Made by a program: the position numbers and the translations under genes. From the NCBI GenBank assembly GCA_001604045.1, contig LVAN01000009.1:20032-84031 (forward strand): DNA of 64,000 nt, given 5' to 3'. Each line of letters opens with the position of its first letter. Position 1 is the first letter of the stretch. The DNA comes from Clostridiales bacterium Firm_08. Its GTDB lineage: Bacteria; Bacillota; Clostridia; Oscillospirales; QAKW01. A model generated the notes under the pieces. That model did not search any database. It saw only the letters and a list, made by a program, of their open reading frames with translations, and had not been told where the DNA came from. Positions 40,103 to 48,240 of this stretch are shown piece by piece.

Positions 40103-40127
40103 GAGGCGTGAAAACGCCTCTTTATTT
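40103..40127 (+). terminator. Terminator after the B12-controlled genes
   Basis: GAGGCGT-GAAA-ACGCCTC followed by TTTATTT. Confidence 0.8.
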
Positions 40128-40139
40128 ATAAAAAAACAC

Positions 40140-40168
40140 TTGTTTTTTTTGTCGGGACGTGATATACT
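40140..40168 (+). promoter_or_regulatory. Promoter of the Fur/Zur-family metal transport operon
   Basis: TTGTTT (40140-40145), 17-bp spacer, TATACT (40163-40168). Confidence 0.65.
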
Positions 40169-40170
40169 AA

Positions 40171-40189
40171 TTTGCGAATGATTATCAAA
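40171..40189 (+). promoter_or_regulatory. Fur/Zur-type operator
   Basis: Near-perfect 19-bp inverted repeat TTTGCGAAT-G-ATTATCAAA (7 of 9 arm positions paired). It lies immediately downstream of the -10 and before a Fur-family gene, consistent with metal-dependent autorepression. Confidence 0.7.
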
Positions 40190-40205
40190 TTCGGGAGAAT
40201 GTCAT

Positions 40206-40595
40206 ATGCCGCAGTATCAGACCAAACAACGAAAAGAATTGCTTGACTATCTGGCCTTTCATTCGGACGAACAGATCTCAGCGCGCCGTATCGCGCGGGA
40301 CCTGCCGCATGTCAGCCTGAGCGCCGTTTACCGCAACCTCGCGCTTTTGGAGCGGGAGGGAAAGATCAGCCGCTGTACCAATGCCGACGGACGGGAGACA
40401 AGTTACCGGTTCGTTCCCGGCGAGGCGTGCCGGGGACATATGCACCTGTCCTGCCGCCGGTGCGGACATCTCTATCACCTGAACGATGAAAAGTCCAAAC
40501 TGCTCATTGAAAGCATCAAGGCGTCGGAAGCGTTCAGCGTGGATCCCGCGGACACCGTTTTGTACGGCGTCTGCGCCAGATGCAGGAGGGCGTGA
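40206..40595 (+). CDS. Fur-family metalloregulator, probably Zur
   Basis: 129 residues. The N-terminal winged helix is KQRKELLDYLAFHSDEQISARRIARDLPHVSLSAVYRNLALLEREGKI. The C-terminal metal domain has CRGHMHLSCRRCGHLYHL, holding His residues and one CxxC, with a second CxxC at VCARCRRA. Two CxxC pairs make the structural zinc site of Fur/Zur/PerR proteins. It is the first gene of an operon with a zinc-type ABC transporter ATPase and permease, which favours Zur over Fur. A matching palindrome lies at 40171-40189. The ATPase gene starts 3 bp downstream. Confidence 0.88.
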   Translation: MPQYQTKQRKELLDYLAFHSDEQISARRIARDLPHVSLSAVYRNLALLEREGKISRCTNADGRETSYRFVPGEACRGHMHLSCRRCGHLYHLNDEKSKLLIESIKASEAFSVDPADTVLYGVCARCRRA

Positions 40596-40597
40596 GC

Positions 40598-41302
40598 ATG
40601 GCGCAGATCATTTGTGAAGACGTAACGCTCGGATATGACGGCAAAGCCGTGCAGACGGGTATCACCTTTGCCGTAGAGGCGGGGGATTACCTTTGTATCG
40701 TCGGGGAAAACGGTTCCGGCAAAAGCACGCTGGTCAAAACGGTATTGGGGCTTCTGCCGCCGCTGGACGGGCGGATCACATTCGGGGACGGACTGCGTGC
40801 CGGGGAGATCGGCTATCTGCCGCAGCAGACCATCGTTCAGCAGGATTTTCCCGCCTCGGTGCGGGAGATCGTGCTGTCCGGCTGTCAGGGACGGCGGGGA
40901 TTTTCGCCGTTTTATACCGCGCAGGACAGGCAAAGAGCCGCCCGCGCGATGGAACGGATGGAGATCACGGACCTTGCCGGGCGCTGTTACCGGGAACTTT
41001 CCGGCGGGCAGCAGCAGCGGGTGTTATTGGCGCGCGCTCTGTGCGCCGCGAAAAAAGTATTGCTGCTGGACGAGCCGACGGCGGGGCTGGATCCTTATGT
41101 GACAGAGGAAATGTACGCGCTGGTGCGCTCTCTCAACCGTGAGGACGGGATGACGATCATGATGATCTCTCACGATATGACGGCGGCGCTTAAATACGCC
41201 GACCACATCCTGCATGTCGGAGCGTGCCCGTTTTTCGGTGCCAAAGAGGAATACATCCGCACCGACCTTGCCAAAAAATTCGCGGGGGAGGGAGAAAAAT
41301 GA
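40598..41302 (+). CDS. znuC: Metal (zinc-type) ABC transporter ATP-binding protein
   Basis: 234 residues from the ATG at 40598 (GGAGGG SD). Walker A GENGSGKS is at 36-43, the Q-loop in GEIGYLPQQ, the signature LSGGQQQRVLLARAL, Walker B VLLLDEPTAGLDP and the H-loop in MMISHDMTAALKY. It resembles ZnuC/AdcC/MntB ATPases of high-affinity Zn/Mn importers. It is encoded 3 bp after the Fur-family regulator and overlaps the permease gene by 4 bp (ATGA). Zn is preferred because of the regulator, but Mn cannot be excluded. Confidence 0.9.
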   Translation: MAQIICEDVTLGYDGKAVQTGITFAVEAGDYLCIVGENGSGKSTLVKTVLGLLPPLDGRITFGDGLRAGEIGYLPQQTIVQQDFPASVREIVLSGCQGRRGFSPFYTAQDRQRAARAMERMEITDLAGRCYRELSGGQQQRVLLARALCAAKKVLLLDEPTAGLDPYVTEEMYALVRSLNREDGMTIMMISHDMTAALKYADHILHVGACPFFGAKEEYIRTDLAKKFAGEGEK

Positions 41303-42153
41303 CGCAGATCTTTGAAAAGCTCGCGCTGTATTTCACCTATCCCTTTGTGCGGTACGCGCTGATCGTCGGCGTGCTGATCGCGCTCTGTTCCTCGCTGTTC
41401 GGCGTCACTCTGGTCCTGAAACGGTTTTCCTTCATCGGGGACGGCCTGTCCCACGTCGCGTTCGGCGGGATGGCGGTGGCGGCGGTCGTCGGCGTTACCA
41501 ACGATATGCTCGTGGTCCTGCCGGTCACCGTGATATGCGCCATCCTGCTTTTGAAAAGCAGTACCCGCGCGAAGATCAAAGGAGACGCCGCCGTCGCGAT
41601 GATCTCGGTCGGAGCGCTGGCCGTCGGATACCTTTTGATGAACATTTTTTCCACCTCCTCCAATCTCGCGGGGGACGTGTGCGGCACACTGTTCGGATCG
41701 ACCTCTATCCTGACCCTCAACAAGATCGAGGTGTGGGCCTCGGTCATACTGTCGGTGCTGGTCGTGATCTTTTTCATTCTGTTTTACAACAAGATCTTTG
41801 CCGTGACTTTTGACGAGGATTTCGCCCGTACCGCCGGCACGCCGGTCGGGGCGTACAATCTGCTGATCTCCGTCATCATCGCGGTCATCATCGTGCTGGC
41901 GATGAACCTTGTGGGTTCGCTTCTGATCTCGGCGCTGGTGATCTTTCCGGCGCTGTCCGCGATGCGTGTTTTCAAAAACTTCAAAAGCGTGACCATTTGT
42001 TCCGCCGTTCTCTCGGTATGCTGCGCGGCGCTGGGGATCCTCATTTCCATTCTGGCGGGTACGCCCGTCGGCTCCACCATCGTGGCGGCGGACATCACGG
42101 CGTTTTTCATATTTTGGATCATCGGAACTGTCAGAAAGGGTGTCGGAAAATGA
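41299..42153 (+). CDS. znuB: Metal (zinc-type) ABC transporter permease
   Basis: 284 residues from the ATG at 41299 (GGAGGGAG SD); an earlier in-frame ATG at 41224 lies inside the ATPase gene and is rejected. It is an ABC-3 family permease with eight to nine helices: LCSSLFGVTLVLKRFSFIGDGLSHVAFGGMAVA (family signature), YLLMNIFSTSSNLAGDVCGTLFGSTSIL, and ALVIFPALSAMRVFKNFKSV, then GTPVGSTIVAADITAFFIFWIIG. It forms the membrane channel for Zn or Mn import with the preceding ATPase. It overlaps the following lipoprotein gene by 4 bp. Confidence 0.92.
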   Translation: MTQIFEKLALYFTYPFVRYALIVGVLIALCSSLFGVTLVLKRFSFIGDGLSHVAFGGMAVAAVVGVTNDMLVVLPVTVICAILLLKSSTRAKIKGDAAVAMISVGALAVGYLLMNIFSTSSNLAGDVCGTLFGSTSILTLNKIEVWASVILSVLVVIFFILFYNKIFAVTFDEDFARTAGTPVGAYNLLISVIIAVIIVLAMNLVGSLLISALVIFPALSAMRVFKNFKSVTICSAVLSVCCAALGILISILAGTPVGSTIVAADITAFFIFWIIGTVRKGVGK

Positions 42154-42575
42154 AAAAAAGATGGATCGCGGCTTTGCTCGCTCTTGTCACGGCGCTGTCT
42201 TTGACGTCGTGCGGCGCGGGCGGTGGGAACACGGCGACGGATGTCGACCTGACCGTGCTTTCCAGCACGATGGTGTACACCGAGGTGTACAATATGGTGA
42301 CGACGCCGGAAAACTATCTCGGGAAAACCGTTAAGATGGCAGGCACGTTTTCCATTTATCACGATGAGAAAGCGGATAAATACTATTTCGCCTGTCTGAT
42401 CGCGGACGCGACCGCCTGCTGTTCGCAGGGCATCGAGTTCGTGTTGAAGGGGGAACACTCCTATCCGAAGGATTATCCAAAGGTCGGCTCCGAGATCACG
42501 GTGATCGGTTCTTTCAATACCTATAAGGAAAACGAGATCGTTTACTGCCAGCTTACCGACGCGGAATTTGTATAA
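42150..42575 (+). CDS. Small OB-fold-like lipoprotein in the metal transport operon
   Basis: 141 residues. A lipoprotein signal with lipobox LTSC (Cys about residue 20) precedes one compact domain: YLGKTVKMAGTFSIYHDEKADKYYFACLIADATACCSQGIEFVLKGEHSYPKDYPKVGSEITVIGSFNTY. This reads like an OB fold (five strands) with an adjacent Cys-Cys pair. It sits exactly where the solute-binding protein ZnuA (about 300 residues, His-rich) would be expected, but it is unrelated to ZnuA. It overlaps the permease stop by 4 bp (ATGA), so the coupling is firm. Its role in metal capture is inference. Confidence 0.75.
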   Translation: MKKRWIAALLALVTALSLTSCGAGGGNTATDVDLTVLSSTMVYTEVYNMVTTPENYLGKTVKMAGTFSIYHDEKADKYYFACLIADATACCSQGIEFVLKGEHSYPKDYPKVGSEITVIGSFNTYKENEIVYCQLTDAEFV

Positions 42576-42588
42576 CAAAATAAAGAGA

Positions 42589-42625
42589 CCGTCCGTAAAG
42601 CATAATCGCTTTACGGACGGCTTTT
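42589..42625 (+). terminator. Terminator of the metal transport operon
   Basis: CCGTCCGTAAAG / CTTTACGGACGG hairpin followed by CTTTTTAT. Confidence 0.9.
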
Positions 42626-42637
42626 TATGAATAAATA

Positions 42638-43597
42638 TTATTTTTTGATCAGATGCACGGCAAAACCGCCGATCTCTTTCGCAAGATACGCGAATTTGAT
42701 CTCGCCCTTCGCGTCATACAGGAAACTGCTCTCATCGAACGCGACGCCTTTGCTTGCCAGATACCGCATCGCGCGGCGGACGCTGTTGGTTTTGATGGCG
42801 ATATGTCCGCGCTCGCCTCTGCCGTTCTCGTTCATCACTTCCACGTCTCCCGCGAAAACGCTGGCGGGGCGTTTGTCCTGCTCAAAACCGAACAGCCCGG
42901 TGAATATGTCGGCGACGCTCTGCGCCTCATCGGCGTTCGCCGCGTTGATGCCGATGTGTCCGAGTTCGAAACCGAGCATTACGCGCACGGCTTGTTCGGT
43001 CTCCCGGCGGATGGTATCGAAGTCTCCGGCGGCGATCTTGTCCGTCTTGACCATCCAGCTGCCGCCGCAGGCAAAGATCTTGTCAAACGAGAGGTATTCG
43101 TTGACGTTTCCGGCGTTGATGCCGCCTGTCGGCATAAACTTTACGCCGGTATAGGGGGCGCTCATCGCGCGGATCATCGCCACGCCGCCCGCCGCCTCGG
43201 CGGGGAAAAACTTGACGACGTCAAGACCGAGTTCCAGCGCCGCTTCGACGTCGCTTGGATTGGATGTTCCCGGCGTGATGGTGTAGCCTTTTTTCAGGCA
43301 GTGTTTAACAACGTTGGGATTGAGCCCCGGACTGACCAAAAACTTCGCGCCGGCTTTCACGGCTTTGTCCGCCTGCCCGGCGGTCAGCACCGTGCCCGCG
43401 CCGATCAGCATTTCTGGATAGGCGCTCGCCATCATTTTGATTGCTTCCTCCGCCGCGTCAGTGCGGAAGGTGACCTCGGCGCAGGGAAGCCCGCCGTCGA
43501 TCAGCGCCTTGGCGAGCGGCAGCGCGTCTTTCGCGTCGTTGATGACGACGACCGGTACGATACCGATATCGGACAGTTTTTGCAGTGTATCATTCAT
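42638..43597 (-). CDS. eda: KDPG/KHG aldolase fused to a C-terminal VOC (glyoxalase-like) domain
   Basis: 319 residues from the ATG at 43597 (AGGAG SD). The open frame continues upstream to 44254 over an opposite-strand gene, and that extension is not real. The N-terminal 2-keto-3-deoxy-6-phosphogluconate/4-hydroxy-2-oxoglutarate aldolase domain (1-210) has catalytic Glu41 in EVTFRT and Schiff-base Lys129 in DVVKFFPA, plus MPTGGINAGNVNEYL. It is followed by a domain of about 110 residues (LGHIGINAANADEAQSVADIFTGLFGFE ... GHIAIKTNSVRRAMRYLASKGV) with the beta-alpha-beta-beta-beta pattern of VOC proteins. The aldolase splits KDPG to pyruvate and glyceraldehyde-3-phosphate. The VOC role is unknown. 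Confidence 0.9.
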   Translation of the reverse strand: MNDTLQKLSDIGIVPVVVINDAKDALPLAKALIDGGLPCAEVTFRTDAAEEAIKMMASAYPEMLIGAGTVLTAGQADKAVKAGAKFLVSPGLNPNVVKHCLKKGYTITPGTSNPSDVEAALELGLDVVKFFPAEAAGGVAMIRAMSAPYTGVKFMPTGGINAGNVNEYLSFDKIFACGGSWMVKTDKIAAGDFDTIRRETEQAVRVMLGFELGHIGINAANADEAQSVADIFTGLFGFEQDKRPASVFAGDVEVMNENGRGERGHIAIKTNSVRRAMRYLASKGVAFDESSFLYDAKGEIKFAYLAKEIGGFAVHLIKK

Positions 43598-43738
43598 TTT
43601 TATCTCCTCCTTGTTTTTATTATAAAATCTTTTGTCGGAAAATGCAAACAGTTTTTGATCATATCCCCTGATTTTCGGATTGACGAACGGAGGGCAGAAG
43701 GAGTATAATACTTTCAGTACGAAAAAAGGGGAGCAAAT

Positions 43739-44269
43739 ATGGCACATCCATGGAAGCATTTTAAAACGATCACCCGCCACCGCCACGCCGTCATCCGGCA
43801 TTGCGGGAGAGCGGGGATCCTCTGGCAGGGGCTGCGGCACGATCTGTCCAAGTATTCTCCGACCGAATTCATCCCCGGCGCGCGATACTATCAGGGAAAC
43901 CGCTCTCCCAATGAGGCGGAGCGGGAGGATCGCGGACACAGCGCCGCGTGGATGCACCACAAGGGGCGCAACCGCCACCATTTCGAATACTGGACGGATT
44001 ATAATTTCAAAACGAAAAAGATGGAGCCGGTCGAGATGCCGGACAGATATATCATCGAGATGTTCTGCGATCGCGTCGCGGCGGGCAAGATCTACGCCGG
44101 CAGGGCGTTTTCCGATAAGCATCCGCTCGCCTACTATCAGCGGGGAAAGGATACCCGCATCATTCATCCCGATAGCGCGCGAAAACTTGAATATCTTTTG
44201 GAAATGCTGGCGGAAAAAGGGGAAAAGGAGACGTTCGCCTATATCCGCGCTCACAAGAAAAAACTATAA
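43739..44269 (+). CDS. DUF5662 family protein
   Basis: 176-residue cytoplasmic protein rich in His, Arg and Tyr. Conserved-looking stretches are HFKTITRHRHAVIRHCGRAGILWQGLRHDLSKYSPTEF, AAWMHHKGRNRHHFEYWTDYN and EMPDRYIIEMFCDRVAAGKIY. The H...HD...HH layout recalls metal-dependent HD-type proteins, but no activity is assigned to DUF5662. It is very basic. It has its own GGGGAG SD and is convergent with tyrS. Single-gene unit. Confidence 0.85.
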   Translation: MAHPWKHFKTITRHRHAVIRHCGRAGILWQGLRHDLSKYSPTEFIPGARYYQGNRSPNEAEREDRGHSAAWMHHKGRNRHHFEYWTDYNFKTKKMEPVEMPDRYIIEMFCDRVAAGKIYAGRAFSDKHPLAYYQRGKDTRIIHPDSARKLEYLLEMLAEKGEKETFAYIRAHKKKL

Positions 44270-44270
44270 C

Positions 44271-44298
44271 AAAAGCCCGCTACCGTGTAGCGGGCTCA
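44271..44298. terminator. Bidirectional terminator between DUF5662 and tyrS
   Basis: AGCCCGCTA / TAGCGGGCT hairpin. On the minus strand it ends in TTTT. Confidence 0.85.
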
Positions 44299-44300
44299 AA

Positions 44301-45521
44301 TTATTTCGCGATGACTTTGCGGAAGGTCTTTTTGCCTCTGCGGAACACTTTGCCGTCTTTCAGATCCTCCGGCGTGAAGGTCATCAGGATCTCGCTGACT
44401 TTTTCTCCGTCGATGGCGACGCCGCCCTGTTCCACGGCGCGTTTTCCCTCGGATCGGGTGGGGACCAGACCGCTTTTCACCATCACGGCGAGCAGGTCGA
44501 TCTTCCCGTCGGTGAAGTCGTCCGCCGTAAGCTCGGTGGTCGGCATATCGGCGGCGCTGCCGGCGCCGAAAACACCCCGCGCCGCGGTCTGCGCCTTGCG
44601 CGCCTCCTCGTCGCCGTGGACGAGCGAAGTCAGCTCGTAGGCGAGGATCTCCTTGGCTTTGTTGAGCTGACTGCCTTCCCAGCCCGCCATTTTCTCGATC
44701 TCGTCGAGCGGCAGGAACGTCAGCATTTTCAAGCATTTCAGAACGTCCGCGTCCGCGACGTTTCTCCAGTATTGATAAAACTCATAGGGGCTTGTCTTTT
44801 CGGGATCCAGCCACACCGCGCCTTTCTGCGTTTTGCCCATCTTTTTGCCCTCTGAATTGAGCAGCAGCGTGATGGTCATCGCGTGGGCGTCCTTGCCCAG
44901 TTTGCGGCGGATGAGTTCGGTGCCGCCCAGCATATTGCTCCACTGGTCGTCGCCGCCGAATTGCATATTGCAGCCGTAGCGTTGGAACAGCGCGTAGAAA
45001 TCATAACTCTGCATGATCATATAGTTGAACTCGAGGAAGCTCAGCCCCCGCTCCATACGCTGCTTGTAACATTCCGCCCGCAGCATGTTGTTGACGCTGA
45101 AGCAACTGCCGACTTCTCTTAAAAGCTCGATATAGTTGAGGTCGAGCAGCCAGTCGGCGTTGTTGACCATCAGCGCCTTGCCTTCGGAAAAGTCGATAAA
45201 ACGGCTCATCTGTTTTTTGAAGCATTCGCAGTTATGCTCGATGGTCTCTTTGGTCATCACCTGCCGCATATCGGTGCGTCCGGACGGATCTCCGATCATC
45301 CCGGTACCGCCGCCGATGAGGGCGATGGGTTTGTTGCCCGCCATCTGCAGACGTTTCATCAGACAGAGCGCCATAAAATGACCCACGTGCAGGCTGTCCG
45401 CCGTCGGGTCAAATCCGATATAAAAGACGGCTTTGCCGTCGTTTACCATTTTGCGGATCTCATCCTCGTTTGTGACCTGCGCGATCAGACCTCTCGCGAC
45501 AAGCTCCTCGTAAATTTTCAT
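44301..45521 (-). CDS. tyrS: Tyrosyl-tRNA synthetase
   Basis: 406-residue class I synthetase that charges tRNA-Tyr. The HIGH motif is seen as [10 protein letters not shown] (His45-Val-Gly-His48), the tyrosine-binding region as [26 protein letters not shown], and the KMSKS loop as a [12 protein letters not shown] variant. The C-terminal S4 RNA-binding domain is [40 protein letters not shown]. The KMGKT form is typical of the TyrZ-like clade. No T-box leader is visible in the short upstream region. Confidence 0.95.
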   Translation of the reverse strand: MKIYEELVARGLIAQVTNEDEIRKMVNDGKAVFYIGFDPTADSLHVGHFMALCLMKRLQMAGNKPIALIGGGTGMIGDPSGRTDMRQVMTKETIEHNCECFKKQMSRFIDFSEGKALMVNNADWLLDLNYIELLREVGSCFSVNNMLRAECYKQRMERGLSFLEFNYMIMQSYDFYALFQRYGCNMQFGGDDQWSNMLGGTELIRRKLGKDAHAMTITLLLNSEGKKMGKTQKGAVWLDPEKTSPYEFYQYWRNVADADVLKCLKMLTFLPLDEIEKMAGWEGSQLNKAKEILAYELTSLVHGDEEARKAQTAARGVFGAGSAADMPTTELTADDFTDGKIDLLAVMVKSGLVPTRSEGKRAVEQGGVAIDGEKVSEILMTFTPEDLKDGKVFRRGKKTFRKVIAK

Positions 45522-45639
45522 GGATACCCTCTTTTCGCCTAAAAAATCTATACTACATCTTACAACAAATCGCTTATTTTTGTCAACCGTTTTCCCGAAT
45601 TATCTGCGCCTTTCCCGTGACAAGCGCGGCAGTGTTTAC

Positions 45640-45668
45640 TTGACAATCACGCGCTCTGTCATTATAAT
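45640..45668 (+). promoter_or_regulatory. Consensus promoter of tRNA-Leu
   Basis: TTGACA (45640-45645), 17-bp spacer, TATAAT (45663-45668), 12 bp before the tRNA. Confidence 0.92.
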
Positions 45669-45680
45669 AGTAAACAGCCT

Positions 45681-45763
45681 GCGGACGTGGTGGAATGGCA
45701 GACACGTTGGTCTTAGGAGCCAATGCCTCGCGCGTATGGGTTCAAGTCCCATCGTCCGCACCA
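45681..45763 (+). tRNA. tRNA-Leu(UAG)
   Basis: Acceptor GCGGACG pairs with CGTCCGC, followed by discriminator A and an encoded CCA. D-arm TGGTGGAATGGCAGACACG, anticodon loop CTTAGGA (TAG), a class II variable arm TGCCTCGCGCGT and T-arm ATGGG-TTCAAGT-CCCAT. Confidence 0.95.
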
Positions 45764-45765
45764 AA

Positions 45766-45798
45766 AAAATCCGCCGACGCAGTCGACGGATTTTTTTA
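45766..45798 (+). terminator. Terminator of tRNA-Leu
   Basis: AAATCCGCCGA / TCGACGGATTT hairpin followed by TTTT. Confidence 0.88.
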
Positions 45799-45799
45799 T

Positions 45800-45890
45800 C
45801 CGATCCGAAGGATCGGCATGTCATCACGCCGTCAGGCGTGGATGTAATCACGGCGAAGCCGTGCATGGCGTCACCGCGCAAAGCGCGGTG
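45800..45890. repeat. Array of four short palindromes (REP-like)
   Basis: Consecutive hairpins CCGATCC-GAA-GGATCGG (45800-45816), CACGCC-GTCA-GGCGTG (45825-45840), CACGGC-GAA-GCCGTG (45849-45863) and CACCGCGC-AAA-GCGCGGTG (45872-45890). The last three recur at about 24-bp steps with similar linkers (GATGTAAT, CATGGCGT). It is non-coding. Confidence 0.65.
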
Positions 45891-45935
45891 TATGTTTTCC
45901 CCGAAGAAATCGGAGCAAAAATATTGATCTGGTTT

Positions 45936-46736
45936 TCATTCCTTGTTGAGGATCTCCCGAAGCGGGCGGAAAGACTCCGTCGCGGGGATCTCCTCCTCGA
46001 ACATTTCGCCGTTTTTCCAATACGTTCTCAAAACATAAGGTTTGAACGTGTTGTCGGCGGGAACGGCATGCAGGGCGCGGTAGCCGTCGCCGACGATCTC
46101 GACAGCGGCGCAGTTGGTGACGGAAAGCCCGACTTTGTCAATGTGTTTCAGGGATCTGATCTCGTTTGTTCGCTTCCAGTCGAGATGACAGTGGGGGGAG
46201 AAATAGGCGTCGATGAAGCCAAGCCCCTCGATCTTGTTCACTTCCGCCTCGCGCAGCTCCGGCGTGCCGCTGTTGCCGAGGGCGAACCAGCAGATGCCGC
46301 CCGCGGAAGCGCCGCACATCACTTTGCCCGCTTCCCACGCCTTTTTGAGACAGGCGTCAAATCCCGTTTCGCGCCAATGGGCGATCATGGCGACGGTGTT
46401 GCCGCCGCATTCATAGACGATATCCGCCCATTCTATGTATTCTTTTACCATTTCGGGATGTTCGGTCAGGTCGGACGCTTTCAGCCATCGTAATTCACAG
46501 CCGAGCGTATCGGCCCAGGTAACGCGGGCGGCTTCATAGTACCCGGCCTCCCTGTCCGGTCCGTAGGACGCCAGCGCGTGCGTAAGCAATAAAAAGTGAG
46601 GCTTTTCCTTGCCGGAAAGGCGAACGATCTCCCGGTCGATCCCGGCGAGTTCATAGGTATGCCGCTTTCCCTCGCTGTCGATCCTGCCGTAACCTCCGCC
46701 TCCCACGGCGACAATTTTTCTGACGATTTGATCCAT
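45936..46736 (-). CDS. Peptidase E-like (S51 family) serine peptidase
   Basis: 266 residues from the ATG at 46736 (ACGGAGG SD); the longer frame to 46901 is rejected because it runs through the promoter. Landmarks are GGGGYGRIDSEGKRHTYELAGIDREIVRLSG, PHFLLLTHALAS, ECGGNTVAMIAHWRETG, the nucleophile elbow MCGASAGGICWF (Ser in GASAG) and the catalytic His in AYFSPHCHLDWKR. S51 peptidases include the alpha-aspartyl dipeptidase PepE and cyanophycinase; this is probably a cytoplasmic dipeptidase. It is divergent from the phenylacetate-CoA ligase gene. Confidence 0.88.
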   Translation of the reverse strand: MDQIVRKIVAVGGGGYGRIDSEGKRHTYELAGIDREIVRLSGKEKPHFLLLTHALASYGPDREAGYYEAARVTWADTLGCELRWLKASDLTEHPEMVKEYIEWADIVYECGGNTVAMIAHWRETGFDACLKKAWEAGKVMCGASAGGICWFALGNSGTPELREAEVNKIEGLGFIDAYFSPHCHLDWKRTNEIRSLKHIDKVGLSVTNCAAVEIVGDGYRALHAVPADNTFKPYVLRTYWKNGEMFEEEIPATESFRPLREILNKE

Positions 46737-46796
46737 TTTTCGATCCTCCGTAAACGTTTTCCCGCGCCGCCTTGTCAGGCGGGCCGCTGTGAGAAT

Positions 46797-46825
46797 ATTG
46801 TAGCACGTTTGTTTTGGAATTGCAA
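46797..46825 (-). promoter_or_regulatory. Promoter of the peptidase E gene
   Basis: On the minus strand TTGCAA (46820-46825), 17-bp spacer, TACAAT (46797-46802). Confidence 0.75.
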
Positions 46826-46849
46826 GACAGGCGCGCCAAAAACAAACTA

Positions 46850-46878
46850 TTGCCTTTTCGCGGCGGACGGGGTATAAT
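46850..46878 (+). promoter_or_regulatory. Promoter of the paaK-like operon
   Basis: TTGCCT (46850-46855), 17-bp spacer, TATAAT (46873-46878). It is back to back with the peptidase promoter. Confidence 0.75.
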
Positions 46879-46908
46879 AAATTCATAAAACCGAAAAACA
46901 CGGGAGAA

Positions 46909-48225
46909 GTGAAAGCATTGCAACAATATTATCAAAAAGAGATCGAGACGATGCCGGCGGAGCGGATCCGGGATCTGCAATCGGAAAAACTCACCAGCCA
47001 GGTCCGGCATGTATACGATCATGTCCCTTACTATCGTTCCCTGATGGATCAAAAGGGTGTGCGCCCGGAGGATATCAGGGGCATCAAGGATATCGGCAAA
47101 CTGCCGTTTCTTTCCAAGGAGGATCTGCGGGAGACGTATCCCTACGGGATGCTTGCCGTACCGCTTTCCGACTGCGTGCGGATCCAGTCGACGTCCGGCA
47201 CGACGGGAAAGCGGGTCATCGCGTATTACACACAGCATGACGTCGATCTGTGGGAGGAATGCTGCGCGCGCGCCATCGTCGCCGCGGGCGGATCCAGGGA
47301 GGACGTCGTGCAGGTCTGCTACGGATACGGACTTTTTACCGGCGGCCCGGGGCTGAACGGCGGTTCGCATAAGGTCGGCTCTCTCACGCTTCCGATGTCC
47401 AGCGGCAATACCGACCGGCAGATACAGTTTATGATGGATCTGAAGGCGACGATCCTTTGCTGTACGCCGTCTTACGCCTCATATATCGGGGAGTCGCTCA
47501 AAGAGAGCGGTTATAAACCGGAGGACAATTTCCTGAAAGCGGGCATTTTCGGCGCGGAGCCGTGGACAGAGGAAATGCGCCGAGATATCGAGCGTCTGCT
47601 CGGCATCAAAGCGTATGACATCTATGGGCTTACCGAGACGTCCGGCCCGGGCGTGGCGTTCGAATGCGCCGCGCAAAACGGGATGCACATCAACGAGGAT
47701 CACTTTTACGCGGAGATCATCGATCCCGCCACCGGGGAGCCTCTGCCGGACGGGGAAAAGGGTGAGCTGGTGTTCACCTCTCTTGACAAAGAGGCGTTCC
47801 CGCTGCTGCGGTACCGCACGCGGGATATCTGCGTGCTGACCCGGGAGAAATGTTCCTGCGGACGCACTCACGTCCGTATGTCCAAGCCGATGGGCCGCAG
47901 CGACGATATGATGATCATTCGCGGCGTCAACGTGTTCCCGTCGCAGATCGAGGCGGTACTGCTGAAAGAGGGTTACGCGCCCAACTATCTGATCGAAGTC
48001 GACCGGGTGAACAACAGCGATACGCTGGACGTTTACGTTGAACTGCTGCCCGAGCAGTTCACCGACACCGTCGGCGGCATCACAGCGATGGAAAAGAAGC
48101 TTGCCGGCGCGATCCGGACGATGCTCGGCATCGGCCCGATCGTCCATCTCGTGGCGCCCAAAAGCATCAAGAGAAGCGAAGGAAAGGCGGTACGCGTCAT
48201 TGACAAGCGTAAACTGCACGACTGA
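46909..48225 (+). CDS. paaK: Phenylacetate-CoA ligase (PaaK-like)
   Basis: 438 residues if the GTG at 46909 is used; a TTG at 46918 is better spaced from GGGAG (46902-46906), so the true start may be there. It is an ANL adenylate-forming enzyme. Landmarks are the P-loop STSGTTGKRVIAYY, YGLTETSGPGV (A5), LLRYRTRDI (A7) and GRSDDMMIIRGVNVFPSQIEAVLL (hinge), then KSIKRSEGKAVRVIDKRKL with the catalytic Lys near the end. It activates phenylacetate or another aryl acid to the CoA thioester with ATP. In anaerobes it accompanies aromatic amino-acid oxidation. An ACT-domain gene follows 15 bp later, the usual partner. Confidence 0.9.
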   Translation: MKALQQYYQKEIETMPAERIRDLQSEKLTSQVRHVYDHVPYYRSLMDQKGVRPEDIRGIKDIGKLPFLSKEDLRETYPYGMLAVPLSDCVRIQSTSGTTGKRVIAYYTQHDVDLWEECCARAIVAAGGSREDVVQVCYGYGLFTGGPGLNGGSHKVGSLTLPMSSGNTDRQIQFMMDLKATILCCTPSYASYIGESLKESGYKPEDNFLKAGIFGAEPWTEEMRRDIERLLGIKAYDIYGLTETSGPGVAFECAAQNGMHINEDHFYAEIIDPATGEPLPDGEKGELVFTSLDKEAFPLLRYRTRDICVLTREKCSCGRTHVRMSKPMGRSDDMMIIRGVNVFPSQIEAVLLKEGYAPNYLIEVDRVNNSDTLDVYVELLPEQFTDTVGGITAMEKKLAGAIRTMLGIGPIVHLVAPKSIKRSEGKAVRVIDKRKLHD

Positions 48226-48240
48226 AAAGGAGGATGACCT

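Noticed and set aside
43598..44254. N-terminal extension of the KDPG aldolase frame
   Set aside because: It overlaps the DUF5662 gene on the other strand and an AT-rich leader. The ATG at 43597 with AGGAG is the natural start.
45522..45640. T-box leader upstream of tyrS
   Set aside because: The region is too short and lacks the conserved AGGGTGG T-box core.
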